This document shows, in pieces, positions 10,529 to 21,267 of a stretch of 64,000 nucleotides of DNA. Positions within the stretch are counted from its first letter, which is position 1, and every line of letters starts with the position of its first letter. A program made the position numbers and the translations under genes. The notes beneath the pieces are model-generated. The model searched no databases. It was given only the letters and a program-made list of their open reading frames with translations, and was not told the DNA's origin. The stretch comes from Kalmusia sp. IMI 367209 (Eukaryota; Ascomycota; Dothideomycetes; Pleosporales; Didymosphaeriaceae): contig JAPEUQ010000003.1 in the NCBI GenBank assembly GCA_027946365.1, positions 1,302,001-1,366,000 on the forward strand, in the 5' to 3' direction.

Positions 10529-13500
10529 CCTGTGTAGGAGCATCATTTGAGTTGAGCTTATCAATACGAATACCTTGGAGCGTACCGTCACCTGATCACA
10601 CGAGCAATCCGCCCGCACGGATATAAGACCAGTCCGATCAGTCAATTAGTGTATTCTGGATTAGGGTGATCGAAACTACCTCATATCTTATCGGAAGAGC
10701 AATAGAGCGTCCTGAGTACAACTTTTCTGGAAACCTCCCATTGCCCGATCCGTACGCCAATCACCAGGAGCATGCATCAGCCTGTCACAACACAGAGCAT
10801 CATCATTGCTGAGAGCGGTGAAACTCGCCACGGTTGCCATCATAGATTAACAGCAGACGATGACGACGAGTGCCCGAAAAGGGACGACAACACTGGTGTT
10901 CTTCTCGACGATGATTTCTCGAAGCCTGTCAATCTCAAAGCCTTCGAGATTTCCGGCTATGAGCCGGTGGTAGAGCTATGTCCCTCTTGAACTTCCATCT
11001 TGGACTATGGAGGAAAATAACGATATGCTCAAGCGTAGCGTAGAAGAAGGTGCGTAAGGCGCTCAAGAGGTTTTAGAGAGGACGATGGGAAGTAGCACGT
11101 AGTTGAAAAAAAGGGAGATGACTAGAACCCGAACAGTGACATTGTCAGGCGGTAATTGGAGTTCAAGTGAACTTCAGCTAAGCTCTAATTGAGAGGGCGG
11201 GATTGCTGAGGATTTTATATGTACAAAGCTTGCATTTTGTGTAGTGACTCAACCAGAAACTTTTATACATAGTATAGTCAAGGCAGCATCGTCGAATTAC
11301 TGCGTCAGAAATATCAACCTCAACATATGTCTGGACATACCACTTTTCTTATTCCCTAGGTCCGGAGTGCTCGGTTCTCGTACCCCTTGACTGCACTTCC
11401 CTTGATCCTCTTAAGACAAAGGTAAGCCCTAACGAATTGACGCGACCCATGCAATCAGTCGTGCGACCGCTTTCGTGCAGATCATCCTCCAACTCTTGCT
11501 GTTTCTTACGGATGCTTTGTAATGATGAAGTCGCTACCGGAATTTGTTCTTTCCGTCCTGGTAGGTTGTCGAGCTTGATAAGCGAAACGTGATGTGCACT
11601 TCACCATGAACTGATCTTGGTACCGAACCATCTCCGAGCAAAAAGCCTTTGAAAATAGTACGCATCATGATGCAGGAAAGTTGTGTTGAGCCCAACAGTT
11701 CGGTGACCGTTAATGGAACGATAATCACGTGTCACAGAAAGCTCCGCGGACCCAAAAGTTAAACAGAGTTTACATGGAACCCTTACGGTAAGTTTGTGCT
11801 TGCACAAACAAGCACATGTCCAGATGTCCATGGATAACTTTCGGATTCGCATTCCTTTAAATCCGTCGCTCTTCCCTATCACACGGGACGCCAAACGTTC
11901 CAGAGGTTCCACGACTCGCGGTTTAAACTCTATGGCGCACCCGATTCACAGCGACCCTGCCCAGCCTTTCAGATCGCGTGTGCCCCGCACTCGAAATCTA
12001 CCCACGATTCAGAGTCTTTGCGCAGCGCGCGCGCGCGCCCAGCAACGGCACCAGCCGCGCGCGACAAAAAAAAAAAGCCGGCGCCCTTCCCAATTCCTAC
12101 CCGGTCCCAAAATCCCGAGTCCACCCCGCGAAACAGCTGGCCAGCAACGCGAATGCGAGCCGGCCCCTGGCCCCCTTGGTTAGCCTCGTAGCATAAAAGA
12201 GGCACGATATGATTGATATGGGCAAGCATACAGACAGCGATAGCGCGCTTCATCTCCGTGGTCTGCAGAACGGCGGCGCTGCCACGCATATTTGCTTACG
12301 GGAACCGTTGCACGTCAGGCTGGAACCTGGGTGCCTGCCGCTACCTTGTGCGATGCATGCGCCCACCTCCGTCATCGTTGATAGTCGTGCGCAGGGCGCG
12401 GCGTTGTAAAGCGACGAATGGCGACGTGTAGGCGTGAGAACGAAGCCCTGACCAACACCCCTTGCCAGCACACCGAACGATTTTGTCGCTTTGCATTAAT
12501 TGTGTGAATTTTTGCTAATGGCTTGTTGAATTTCCATTTGCCAGTGGGTTTTTTTGCCACTCGTACAACGCAGGCACATGGGGCCCTGCCTCGAATAGGC
12601 GTGTCGCCCGATGCAGGAAGACGCCGCGATATTGGAAACGCGAAGGTTTGGTTTCCCGCAGGGGATCCGCAGCGCTATTTGTTGGCATGGCTGTCAGCAA
12701 TCATCTCGATTGCAATTGTGACACCCCAATACGGAGGTGGCTTGCCAGAGCGCTCTCCGCGGTGCAAGCGACACGGCGACTTTTGCTATGGGTAGGATCA
12801 GTTGCAGCGGACCGAGGGGGAGTAGTGATGAGAACGTTGCAGGACCCCGCATATTGAGCCTTCGGCCTCAACGAATGATGGCGACATTGCCAAGGTGGGG
12901 AAGCGGGATAGGGTAACGCTCTTGGGACCGAACCATGCACGGTTAAGAACACTCTTTGCTTCCGCTGCTATGAATATCGTGCTGAGTGGCACATTGGATG
13001 ACTTTGACATGCATCGTTGAGGGCGATCATTGATCAACACACCACTTCATCATGGTTCCTTGCACGTTTGCTCGTCGAGGTACCCTCGTCGCGGGAATGA
13101 GACGCGTGACCTTGGAGAACTGCAGTCTAATCCCACGCTATGCAAGCTACATGCCCGTTGACCTTGACTTGGTAACGTGGCACACCAACACGATCTGGAT
13201 TGTTTGCCGTACATAATCGATCGTCTAGACAGAGTCTCTTGTGTAAAGACGTGCAGACATAGCTGCGACCGCGCACAAGGCTTGCTCATCTGAACACGAA
13301 ATAGCTGATGTCATGAATCCTGCACGCCCAGAGACGGTTGCAATATTCGTACCCCGAATTCATAAAGAAGGTGCATAATCGGGACCATATCATCCCAGCC
13401 GAGCGCCTCCAAGTTTCACTGGAACTTTCGCAAACACTGGCTCTTTTGCTGAGGCCAATCAAATAATCGGTCCTGCCAAAAGCGCGGCCGGATTTAACGT

Positions 13501-14447
13501 CCAGGCAAAAAGATACGGTACACGCAGGTTGACGAGGCTTGCGGATCGTCGCTTCGCCTTGTTTCTAAGCCCTGTTGATCATCAGTCTCTTAGTGGGCAT
13601 GGCGCGTCAATCTTCAGACGTGCCTTTCCAGGGACGCCCACCGAGTGCGACACTGAGGCGCTGATAAAGAGGTCGTTTAAACAAGACAGGTGTTGGTCTT
13701 TAGCTATTGACGAAAGCCGTCAGCTGACTCCCACCCATTGAAATATTTACACGAGAATCTTGCATGCCAATTTTCCCTTTTTGAGGTCTCTTAGCGTGCC
13801 GTTGTCGTCGCTTATGCAAACGGGTCCTCTAGCAAACCCCTGATAATAGGTGCGTGAAGGCTGACAGACGCGTGGCCGCGCGGATGAGGAAAGAAGTTAT
13901 CGCGCATAAAGCCGCATTAATTGAATGCAGATTAATGCTAGTGCGAAGGCACACATCGGAATGGTGGGAAAGATGCAAGAAATGTGTCACGGTGGCAAGG
14001 CCCTGGCCTTGCAAATGAGCGTCTCGGCACTGTGATTGACTGGATCGAAGGCGGAGGTATCATTCTTTTGGTGCGGCGCAAAAATGCTATAGCTGCTTAC
14101 AATAATGAAAGTCGTGTGGGGTATATGTGAAAATAGAGTACAAGTCGATGCAAACCATGAATGCGTGTGGTTCAGCTGTGTGAACAAACAAAAAAAACAA
14201 ACCGTGACGTTCAAATGCTGGTATACGCTGCCCGCCCGTTGCAGCAGATAGGCAAGCATACCGGTTTCGCGTGATAACGTCGCCAGTGCAGTTGAAAATG
14301 ATAAAAGGACCTCCCCAATGCATAATGCGATACTGGACATGCAAGGTCGTGTTCCAACGTGCTGTCTTAACAATGTGGCCGAAGCCGGCAGGCGTCTAGT
14401 CTCCTCTCTCTTCTAGGAACGAATAATATGACTTCCGATGCCGCTTC
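10529..14447. other. Long intergenic region, 3.9 kb
   Basis: No convincing gene. A 72-codon frame at 10772-10990 (acidic, DDDDECPKRDD) has no support beyond being open. A pure GC dinucleotide run lies near 12025-12038, followed by an A11 run near 12065. Open frames on both strands between 11.5 and 14.4 kb overlap one another and lack splice structure or domain motifs. Confidence 0.5.
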
Positions 14448-16001
14448 TCAGCCAGCTCTTCTCTTGCTCTTCCTAGCTGCATCATGCCACATGTTACTAG
14501 AATCGTTTGGAGGTGGTTCGTATTGAGAGCGAGGAGCCCCGGGCTTGCCTAGGATCCTGGCTACGTCGGAGTTGATAACGAGTTTCGCCCCATCCCCTTC
14601 CTGATGAAAGAACCGACCAGATGCGGTTTGTTGTAGGAAAGACGTATCTGTAGAAAATGGCTGAGTGGTAGTTGCACTTCCGTTTGTGGAAATCGAGCTG
14701 ATCGCTTGCTCGGGAGGCGGGGTCAACTCTACGGGTTGCGGAGGAGAGTCGCACGAGAGCTTGCGAGATTTTGTTGGTGGGGAGGCATCGTCTCGAGATG
14801 CATCGGGTTTTCGCTTGTTGCCTGATTTTGGACTCATGGACAAGCGTTCTTGTGCTGCTATACAAGGAAGAATGGTGGCACCACTCTCGGTCCGATGGCG
14901 TTGTGCCCACTCTCTGTAAGAAGCTGCTTTCCTTCTCCTGTAATTGGCCAAGGACCTGTAATAGGCGTCCATGTTCCTGGACATTTCAACGTCGTTTTTC
15001 GATGTTGCTTCCGTTACGGTGTCTGGCAGTGGGAAGGTCCAAGCATCGTGGCAGTATACACACTTCTCCGGTCCCATGGTGATCTTTACGTCGTCTTTTT
15101 CCGTGTTGGATGGATCTGGCGGATATTTTGGGGTGGAATGAGAAGAGATCAAGTCCAAGGAGAGTATAGAACTTTCGATCGTTGTACATGTGGGCGACAG
15201 AGCTGGCGCAGGAGCTGGGACTGGTGGTGGTGGCATGTTGTTCTTTCCGTTCACAAACAAGGCAGTCTGCGGGAGAGGCATAGTGCTTGAGCCTGTTGCG
15301 TCTGAACGGGAGCGCTCCCGAGGTCGTAAGCACGGATCTTCTGCTTCCTGTCGAGTGTTCGCGAAAGGCGAATCCCATGTCACGTCGTGCATGGTCGACC
15401 GGGAAGAAACACGGGTTGCGTGAGCTTGAGCCAAAGTGGTATCAGGTGGAGGCGTGACAGGATGATCGGCAGCATCACGGAGGGCAGCGCGATACGGTGG
15501 TTCCGGACTGGCTCCAGCATGCGAGGAAACATTTCCTGGAGGAAGGACGGCGGCTGTCTGGGAAGGTGCAGCGGCAAAGACGGCGGAATCTTGGCGCTCG
15601 GCTGTGATTGGCCTCCCCGCAGTCTGGTGCTCGCCTGAAGGTGACCGCGGCGAGCGGCCGTTAAAGGGAACTCGACCGTGCTTGGGTTCAGCAACCGACA
15701 GGGCGGCAGACGAGGTGGCCGTCATCTGGTGCTGATGATGGCTCCCATTCCCACTGCGGTCCTGGCGGTGCGAGGGCGACACGGCGTCTGTGTCTTGGGC
15801 GGGCGGCGGAGGCGTGGTCCCCGAGCGTGCTGGGCGGTGATTGATGGCTGTCCACGAGACATTGGACATCGGTGCAGCAGACGTGCTCGTCTGGGGCTGC
15901 GGATGCGGATGCGCAGAGCCAAAGGACGACGCGTGGACTTCTGGCGGGGTGTCGACGGCCATGAGGTCTCTGAGGCTGGGAAGGCGGAGGTTTGCGTCCA
16001 T
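14448..16001 (-). CDS. Low-complexity protein with a Cys pair, 517 aa, unrecognised
   Basis: Single minus-strand frame from ATG at 16001 (MDANLRLPSLRDLMAVDTPP). The first 300 residues are Pro/Ser/Thr/His-rich and probably disordered. A compact conserved-looking core at about residues 315-375 contains EKCVYCHDAWTFPLPD and a basic helix YRSLANYRRRKAASYREWAQ. It is followed by basic, NLS-like stretches (GNKRKPD and TKSRKL) and ends in a basic tail (ARKSKRRAG). This suggests a nuclear regulatory protein, but I cannot assign a family. The regular frame over 1.5 kb and the motif-bearing core support a real gene. A GC-rich island lies immediately upstream. Confidence 0.6.
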   Translation of the reverse strand: MDANLRLPSLRDLMAVDTPPEVHASSFGSAHPHPQPQTSTSAAPMSNVSWTAINHRPARSGTTPPPPAQDTDAVSPSHRQDRSGNGSHHQHQMTATSSAALSVAEPKHGRVPFNGRSPRSPSGEHQTAGRPITAERQDSAVFAAAPSQTAAVLPPGNVSSHAGASPEPPYRAALRDAADHPVTPPPDTTLAQAHATRVSSRSTMHDVTWDSPFANTRQEAEDPCLRPRERSRSDATGSSTMPLPQTALFVNGKNNMPPPPVPAPAPALSPTCTTIESSILSLDLISSHSTPKYPPDPSNTEKDDVKITMGPEKCVYCHDAWTFPLPDTVTEATSKNDVEMSRNMDAYYRSLANYRRRKAASYREWAQRHRTESGATILPCIAAQERLSMSPKSGNKRKPDASRDDASPPTKSRKLSCDSPPQPVELTPPPEQAISSISTNGSATTTQPFSTDTSFLQQTASGRFFHQEGDGAKLVINSDVARILGKPGAPRSQYEPPPNDSSNMWHDAARKSKRRAG

Positions 16002-16732
16002 GGCGCTGGCTGGGGGAAGGAGCAAACTGGCGGGCGTGGTGGCGAGGCAAAGGCAAAGGCAATGGGCAATGGGCGATGGCGAGCAGCGGAGCGGGCCGCG
16101 GGGGTGAAATGAAGGGCTCGCGCAGAGCAGCAGAGGATCTTGGGGCTTTGGTCGAGGGCGAGGTTACACAAGGGGGGTTGAGGAGAGAGGTCTCGCCGTG
16201 GAGCGTGAGCATTCACATTCATGGCAGGACTCCGCACCCACTCTGCGGCGTGGACGGGCGAAGGATGCGTCTGGCAGCACAGAGGCAGCCAGCCGGGGCC
16301 TTCGTGTCTGTCTCGCTAGGGCGCAGGAGGCGTTCGGTGCGGCCTGCTGATTTGTGGGGGGTTCCCAAGGTGCATGCCGTCTGCGGCCGTGCAGACGCTA
16401 AGTGACATGCAAGGCATTCGGGGAGACGGCGGGATTGATCCATCGGGCAGGCTACGCTGCGCAGCAGACGACCCTAGCGCAACGCCAGCGAGCGCGGAGG
16501 CCGGGCGGTCCTGGGGGCGGTTGGGCTCGAATCTGGCGTGGGATGTGCTGTGGAGCAGAACAGGCGGCTTCGGCCCGGCGGTGATCGCTGGCGACTCAGG
16601 CGCTGCGCGCTGTCCATCTACACCTCTCGACGACCTTCGAAACAGCCCGGATCTTCTGTGCAACAGGACAACAAGACAACGAGCCGCCGCCAGCACACCA
16701 GCAGCCCACCGGGTGCGACCAGCGGCTCGGTC

Positions 16733-16737
<5 letters not shown>

Positions 16738-16770
<33 letters not shown>
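16738..16770. repeat. (GCC)11 microsatellite
   Basis: Eleven perfect GCC units. They would encode poly-Arg, poly-Pro or poly-Ala depending on frame, which explains the false open frames around it. Confidence 0.95.
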
Positions 16771-17144
16771 CAAAGAGACGAGGCTCCCGAACGCAACGCC
16801 AGCGCTCAGCGCTCAGCACACGCCCGGAATGCCTCTCTCGCGACAACAGCGAGGGCGTTGGCCGCACCTGCTGTGTGTCATCCCCAGCACCTTCCTCCAC
16901 CAACCAGTGGGCGCCGCCCCATATGGAAGCTGCAACCGCACCCGCACCCGCACTTTCCCCCACGACCGCCGGCCAGCATGCCTGGCCTGCACGCGCAACC
17001 GCAGAAACGTCCCTTCCCTTCCTACCGCCGCGCCGCTGGCTCGTATGCATCACCACCTTGCCCGCAGCGTGCCCGCTCATTACCCGCTTTCATCGAGTCT
17101 CGGGGATTGATGCCGCCTCCAGCCGCCCAGCCTGTGCCGCCTGA

Positions 17145-17159
17145 TGCTGCTGCTGCTGC
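17145..17159. repeat. (TGC)5 microsatellite
   Basis: Five perfect TGC units inside the GC-rich island. The same trinucleotide recurs about 75 bp downstream. Confidence 0.85.
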
Positions 17160-17220
17160 AACGAGTGCACCGCATCGAGGACGCTGCACGTCGACCTGCA
17201 CCACGCCAGTACCCTCATTC

Positions 17221-17247
17221 GCTGCTGTTGCTGCTGCTGCTGCTGCC
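17221..17247. repeat. Imperfect (GCT)n microsatellite
   Basis: Nine GCT-like units with one GTT and one GCC substitution. Same repeat class as at 17145. Confidence 0.85.
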
Positions 17248-17650
17248 ACCACCTCCAGGAGGACTCCGTCTCATGCTTGCCGCCCCTCGACGACTGATGC
17301 CTAGCCTGCCTGCCCCGTCTCCCGCATCCCCGCGTGGTAGGATGCCGACATCCACGTATCCGCTCTGCCGTGGCCTGGCCGTTGCGGCGCGAAAGAGACG
17401 CGCTGGCCAGGTGACGTGCACCTGTCACCGCTGGGTAATTTGCGCGACGTGGGTTGGCAAAACTCCGAGCCGAATGGGGTCCTTTGCCAGCACCCCGGCA
17501 GCGCTCAGACTGTCTCGGTCGGACGTCCATGCTCCTTCCCAAGGGCGGTCCCGACAACCTTCACCGTTCGCCACTTCCAGGCGTTCGGGCGAGTACCTTG
17601 GACGCTTGAACGACTCCTCGCAGCCCCGTGAACGGTGTGCCGCCTAGCCG

Positions 17651-20238
17651 AAGCGAGCGGCGCGGTGCCAGTCCTTTTCGATAGCATTGTCGTTTCGATG
17701 CGAAATGATCCCGGCCGGGGTCGCTTGGGCCACCGCAGGGCAAGGACCTCTCTCTCGCATGACCTTCCCCGGCCGCTTACATGATGACGCCCGCTACTTG
17801 GGACCTTTGTCGTTGGAGACTTGCAAATTCCTACCAACACATCATTCGCCACGCCAAGATGCTACACCGTCATATCTCATCACAAATGTACCGTGTTCGA
17901 CGTACAGCAAAGTAATTCAGCAACAAGGGAGTCAGTTCATTTCAGTCCATCAGTCCATCAGTCCATCAACCCATCAACCCATCAACCCATCAGCACAACA
18001 TGGCACTCGGCCTCGGAACCTCGATACGATTTTGGAGCGGAATGCTTGAACGAGAGATATGCGCGAGAATGCCACCGTTTCATTAAAGACCACATGTCTG
18101 TGTCACTGCCCTTTTCCCCAATCTCCTTGCGTTACACCTTGATCAGCCTATCAACCGGTATATTATCCATCTAGCAGGGTGGAGTTGACATGCTCTACCT
18201 AGTTGGATCCGAACAGCTTTGATAATCGCACCGTCACCGTTCAGCGAAAAGTCTAGCTCGCTTGTGCCTAGGTCCCGAGGTCGAGCTAAGAGTCGGTTGT
18301 ACAGAGGATTAGCATGCTGTTGACAGTTCGTATACCTCACTCAAACAACAACTTGAGGAGATCCCGTCGGCGTTCGCGGCGATGATCACGATACAAGTAG
18401 ACGCCGGACAACGTTCGCTGGACTGGTGAGACAGACAGCCTGCATATTGGCACGGAGTGTCCATGGAAATTCGCCATCGTGGCACAAGTATCAACATGGA
18501 GTGGGGTAACGCCGGAACTGCGTTTCGTGATCGTGTCACCCTACCCAGTCATAAAATCTCCAGCGTCGTCTGTCGTCCTACCCCAAGATTTTGATCGACT
18601 TCCTCATGTGGTTCCTGCAATCGAGGGGAGATTCTCATGGCTTTCGGCACGGTTATACACTCTGTCATGACATCGATATTCTAATGCGCATGTGTCGCTC
18701 TGCTCTGGAACATGCATCGACAAGCGTCGACTTCAGTCGCTCATTTCGGATGTTCATGTCATCCTTCGCTACTCATGGGGAATAAGGGGGATTTTGGTAC
18801 GGCTGGCCTAAAATCTCACAGGTACTATAGTTGGCCTGTCGTTGTACGAGGCACGCTGAATTACCTTCTATCGTCAGCGTCTACGAGGTAAACCACGTCC
18901 TTGAACTCCATTTATCATTGACAACATCTTGGCTATTACCCCCTTCTGAGACGCTCTTCGAGTTTCGTACAGAGCAGCTATGTCCTTGGTACTCGTCAGC
19001 CACTACATCGATCCTCTTCGTTTAGAACTTCGCCCCAGGACCACATTCCGTCGCTCGGTCCATGTTTAAATCATTGGCCGTTAATCAGTCAAACGTAAAA
19101 TCCTTAGAAATACGCCCTACTCGTGGAGTTAGCCTCATCGGATCGGGGTATTAGTTGCATCAAACCCCGAGACCCATGAGGGCGCCGCAGCAATCCAGCT
19201 GTCAGAAATGCTAGAACTTACTGACTCCCATTTCGTTTCACCGATCCCGAACTCACTAGACTTATGCCTTGATATCGCACATTTCTAGTGGTCCCCTTTC
19301 CGTCTCATTCTCAGGATTTGCACTAGCTAAAATTTATCGCCTTGCAATGTTGGTGGCGTTTAGCGCATTCACAATCGCAAACTAGCATATTTTCACTTTC
19401 GTTTTTTTATGCCAACACGTGTGCAAGGCGAGCATTTCAAAGATCCGCATGCTATTTTAGACGTTAGTGCATATTGCTAGTTTCGATATCAGTACGGACT
19501 TCCTACACGTGGCGGCCCTCTTAGCGCAATCATAACTTGGTTATTCGCAACGACCCAGGATTCTAGTTGACAATATGACACTCCGAGACCTTTCCTCCTG
19601 TGGTTCACTCAGCAGTAGAAACCGTGTTTGTTAGCCACAGGCGAGCAGAAGGGCTCCTGTATTCTTGGACCTCATGCAAGATCTGGTTATATCAATCCAG
19701 ATCAGTAACCAAGCATAGGACATGACACTCGTACTTCTAATCTACTTACTTCTACTTAGCGTAACATTTACTATACATAAGGCTTTCCAGAGACCTTGTT
19801 AGGATCTGGTATTGTAGTCAAACGAATCGCAAAGTTAGTCAATTTTTGTCGACATGGTAGAGGTGCACTCCGGTAGAAGAATGGACTTGTTTCTTCGCGG
19901 CGAACGTCAGACTCCGATGGTCATTCTGTCCCTCATGAACTCTTCCTTATCCATTTTGAGCTCAATACTTCTCACACTGTCTATACCAAGAAGTTGTGCG
20001 ATGCCTCTGTAAATCGCGAGACTCCTCGAGGTTTTCAGCTTTGCGCCATGATCTAGACATAGTTGCGAAGCTTCGAGGGAGAGTTAGGTACGATCGCTAT
20101 CCCTCCAGCCGAAGGTCGCCGTTTACAAAATTTAGCATACTAGGGCAAGGTCCAGACGGCCGAACACGCTAATTGATTCAATTCTACTCCTCGATATCAA
20201 CTAACACACATTCACCTAGTCGGGCCGTCCGTACCGCA
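17651..20238. other. Gene-poor DNA
   Basis: About 2.6 kb with short unsupported frames apart from the minisatellite. No domain, splice structure or repeat pair was recognised. Confidence 0.5.
17943..17990. repeat. 8-nt minisatellite, six units
   Basis: Three copies of CAGTCCAT followed directly by three copies of CAACCCAT. The two-base variant has spread as a block, suggesting stepwise tandem duplication of each version. Confidence 0.95.
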
Positions 20239-21267
20239 ATGGATACGCGAACCAGCCAAAGCCCGATGATGATCCGTCCTTCCTCAGAGCAAGCGGCATA
20301 CATGGAAGCACATGCAGACGATGACCGGCGAGTCTTGTCAATTGGCATGAACCTCATTTGCTTGATGATTGCATTGCATTCACATCAGTAGTACTGCGAT
20401 TCAGCGCGAGATACAAGATCGGGACGCGGTTAGGACCAGCCGACTGGCTTGTGTGCATTTCAAATTTCAGTGGTACGCGAGAACATGCGCTCGACTCTTA
20501 CAGGTCTGGTACTGTCTAGGTATGCGTACTGGCGCATGTAGCTTGTTTCCTACCCACTATCAACAATGGGATGGGACGGCATGTTATATTTATGGCGGAC
20601 GCTAAGAGGTTTACGCTGGTAGGTACAACTACAAGACAAAAGTTTGAAGACTGTAAATTGGTGTAACTCTACCTACGATGAGTTTTCTACCTTTTTGTTC
20701 TAACACTACATCAGATAGACTAATGAAGATAGTTGAATCTCGCCGCGCAGTCGCTGCTACACAGTATCTCTATCGCCCTCAATAAATTATCTATTCTCTC
20801 GCTCTACGGCCGCATATTTAACAGAACTACCGGATGGTTTATACCAACTTTGTGGGTGATTGCGTTTTTCGTTGTCTTCGTTGTGTTCCCACAGTGCAGC
20901 ATACACATCTTCTAGTGCGTTCCGATCGAAAGCGTCTGGACGAATTTTGCGCCTGGGATGAAAGTTGTCCGCATCGACTTTAAGACTGGTAAGTGTTTCA
21001 CTCTAGCGACTACATTCAACATCGGAATAGCCTCGTGTAGATGGTATGCATGGACTGACCAACACAGCTATCATCGTCTTCGGCGTGATCAACATCGCCA
21101 CCGATTGGTTCATTCTCCTACTTCCAATTCCGGTCGTTACATCGTTAAAGCTTGACAAACGCATGAAGTGGTCGATCTGCTCTCTATTTCTGATTGGCGG
21201 TACCGTATGCATCGTCAGCATTGTGAGACCAGTCTATGAAAAGAACGTAGAGACTGTGACCAAATGA
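20239..21267 (+). pseudogene. Degenerate fungal rhodopsin-domain (Pth11-like) receptor
   Basis: The start MDTRTSQSPMMIRPSSEQ leads into DDDRRVLSIGMNLICLMIA. One missing T near 20381 then shifts the frame; the +1 frame continues as FTSVVLRFSARYKIGTRLGP then ADWLVCIS. Further family pieces are INNGMGRH near 20555-20580, LNKLSILSLYGRIF near 20780 and PIESVW near 20925. An intact-looking intron (GTAAGT...CTGACC...CACAG, about 20990-21067) joins RIDFKT to AIIVFGVINIATDWFILLLP, then SLKLDKRMKW and CIVSIVR. The segment before INNGMGRH cannot be joined without further frame changes, and the last membrane segment and C-terminal tail are missing. Function in the family: seven-TM surface sensors. The remnant is recognisable, so decay is probably recent. 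Confidence 0.6.

Larger units (their letters stand above)
16002..17650. other. GC-rich non-coding island upstream of the 517-aa gene
   Basis: About 1.6 kb clearly richer in G+C than the flanks. Open frames occur in nearly all six frames at once, which is what GC-rich non-coding DNA produces by lacking stop codons. Their translations are runs of Arg, Pro and Ala without domains. Likely promoter and 5' leader of the minus-strand gene starting at 16001. Confidence 0.5.

Noticed and set aside
10772..10990. 72-codon acidic frame downstream of PEX10
   Set aside because: Only being open supports it; no splice partners, domain or leader features.
16374..17144. 256-codon plus frame and overlapping minus frames in the GC-rich island
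   Set aside because: Frames open in almost every reading direction, translations of GCC and CTG repeats, no motifs.
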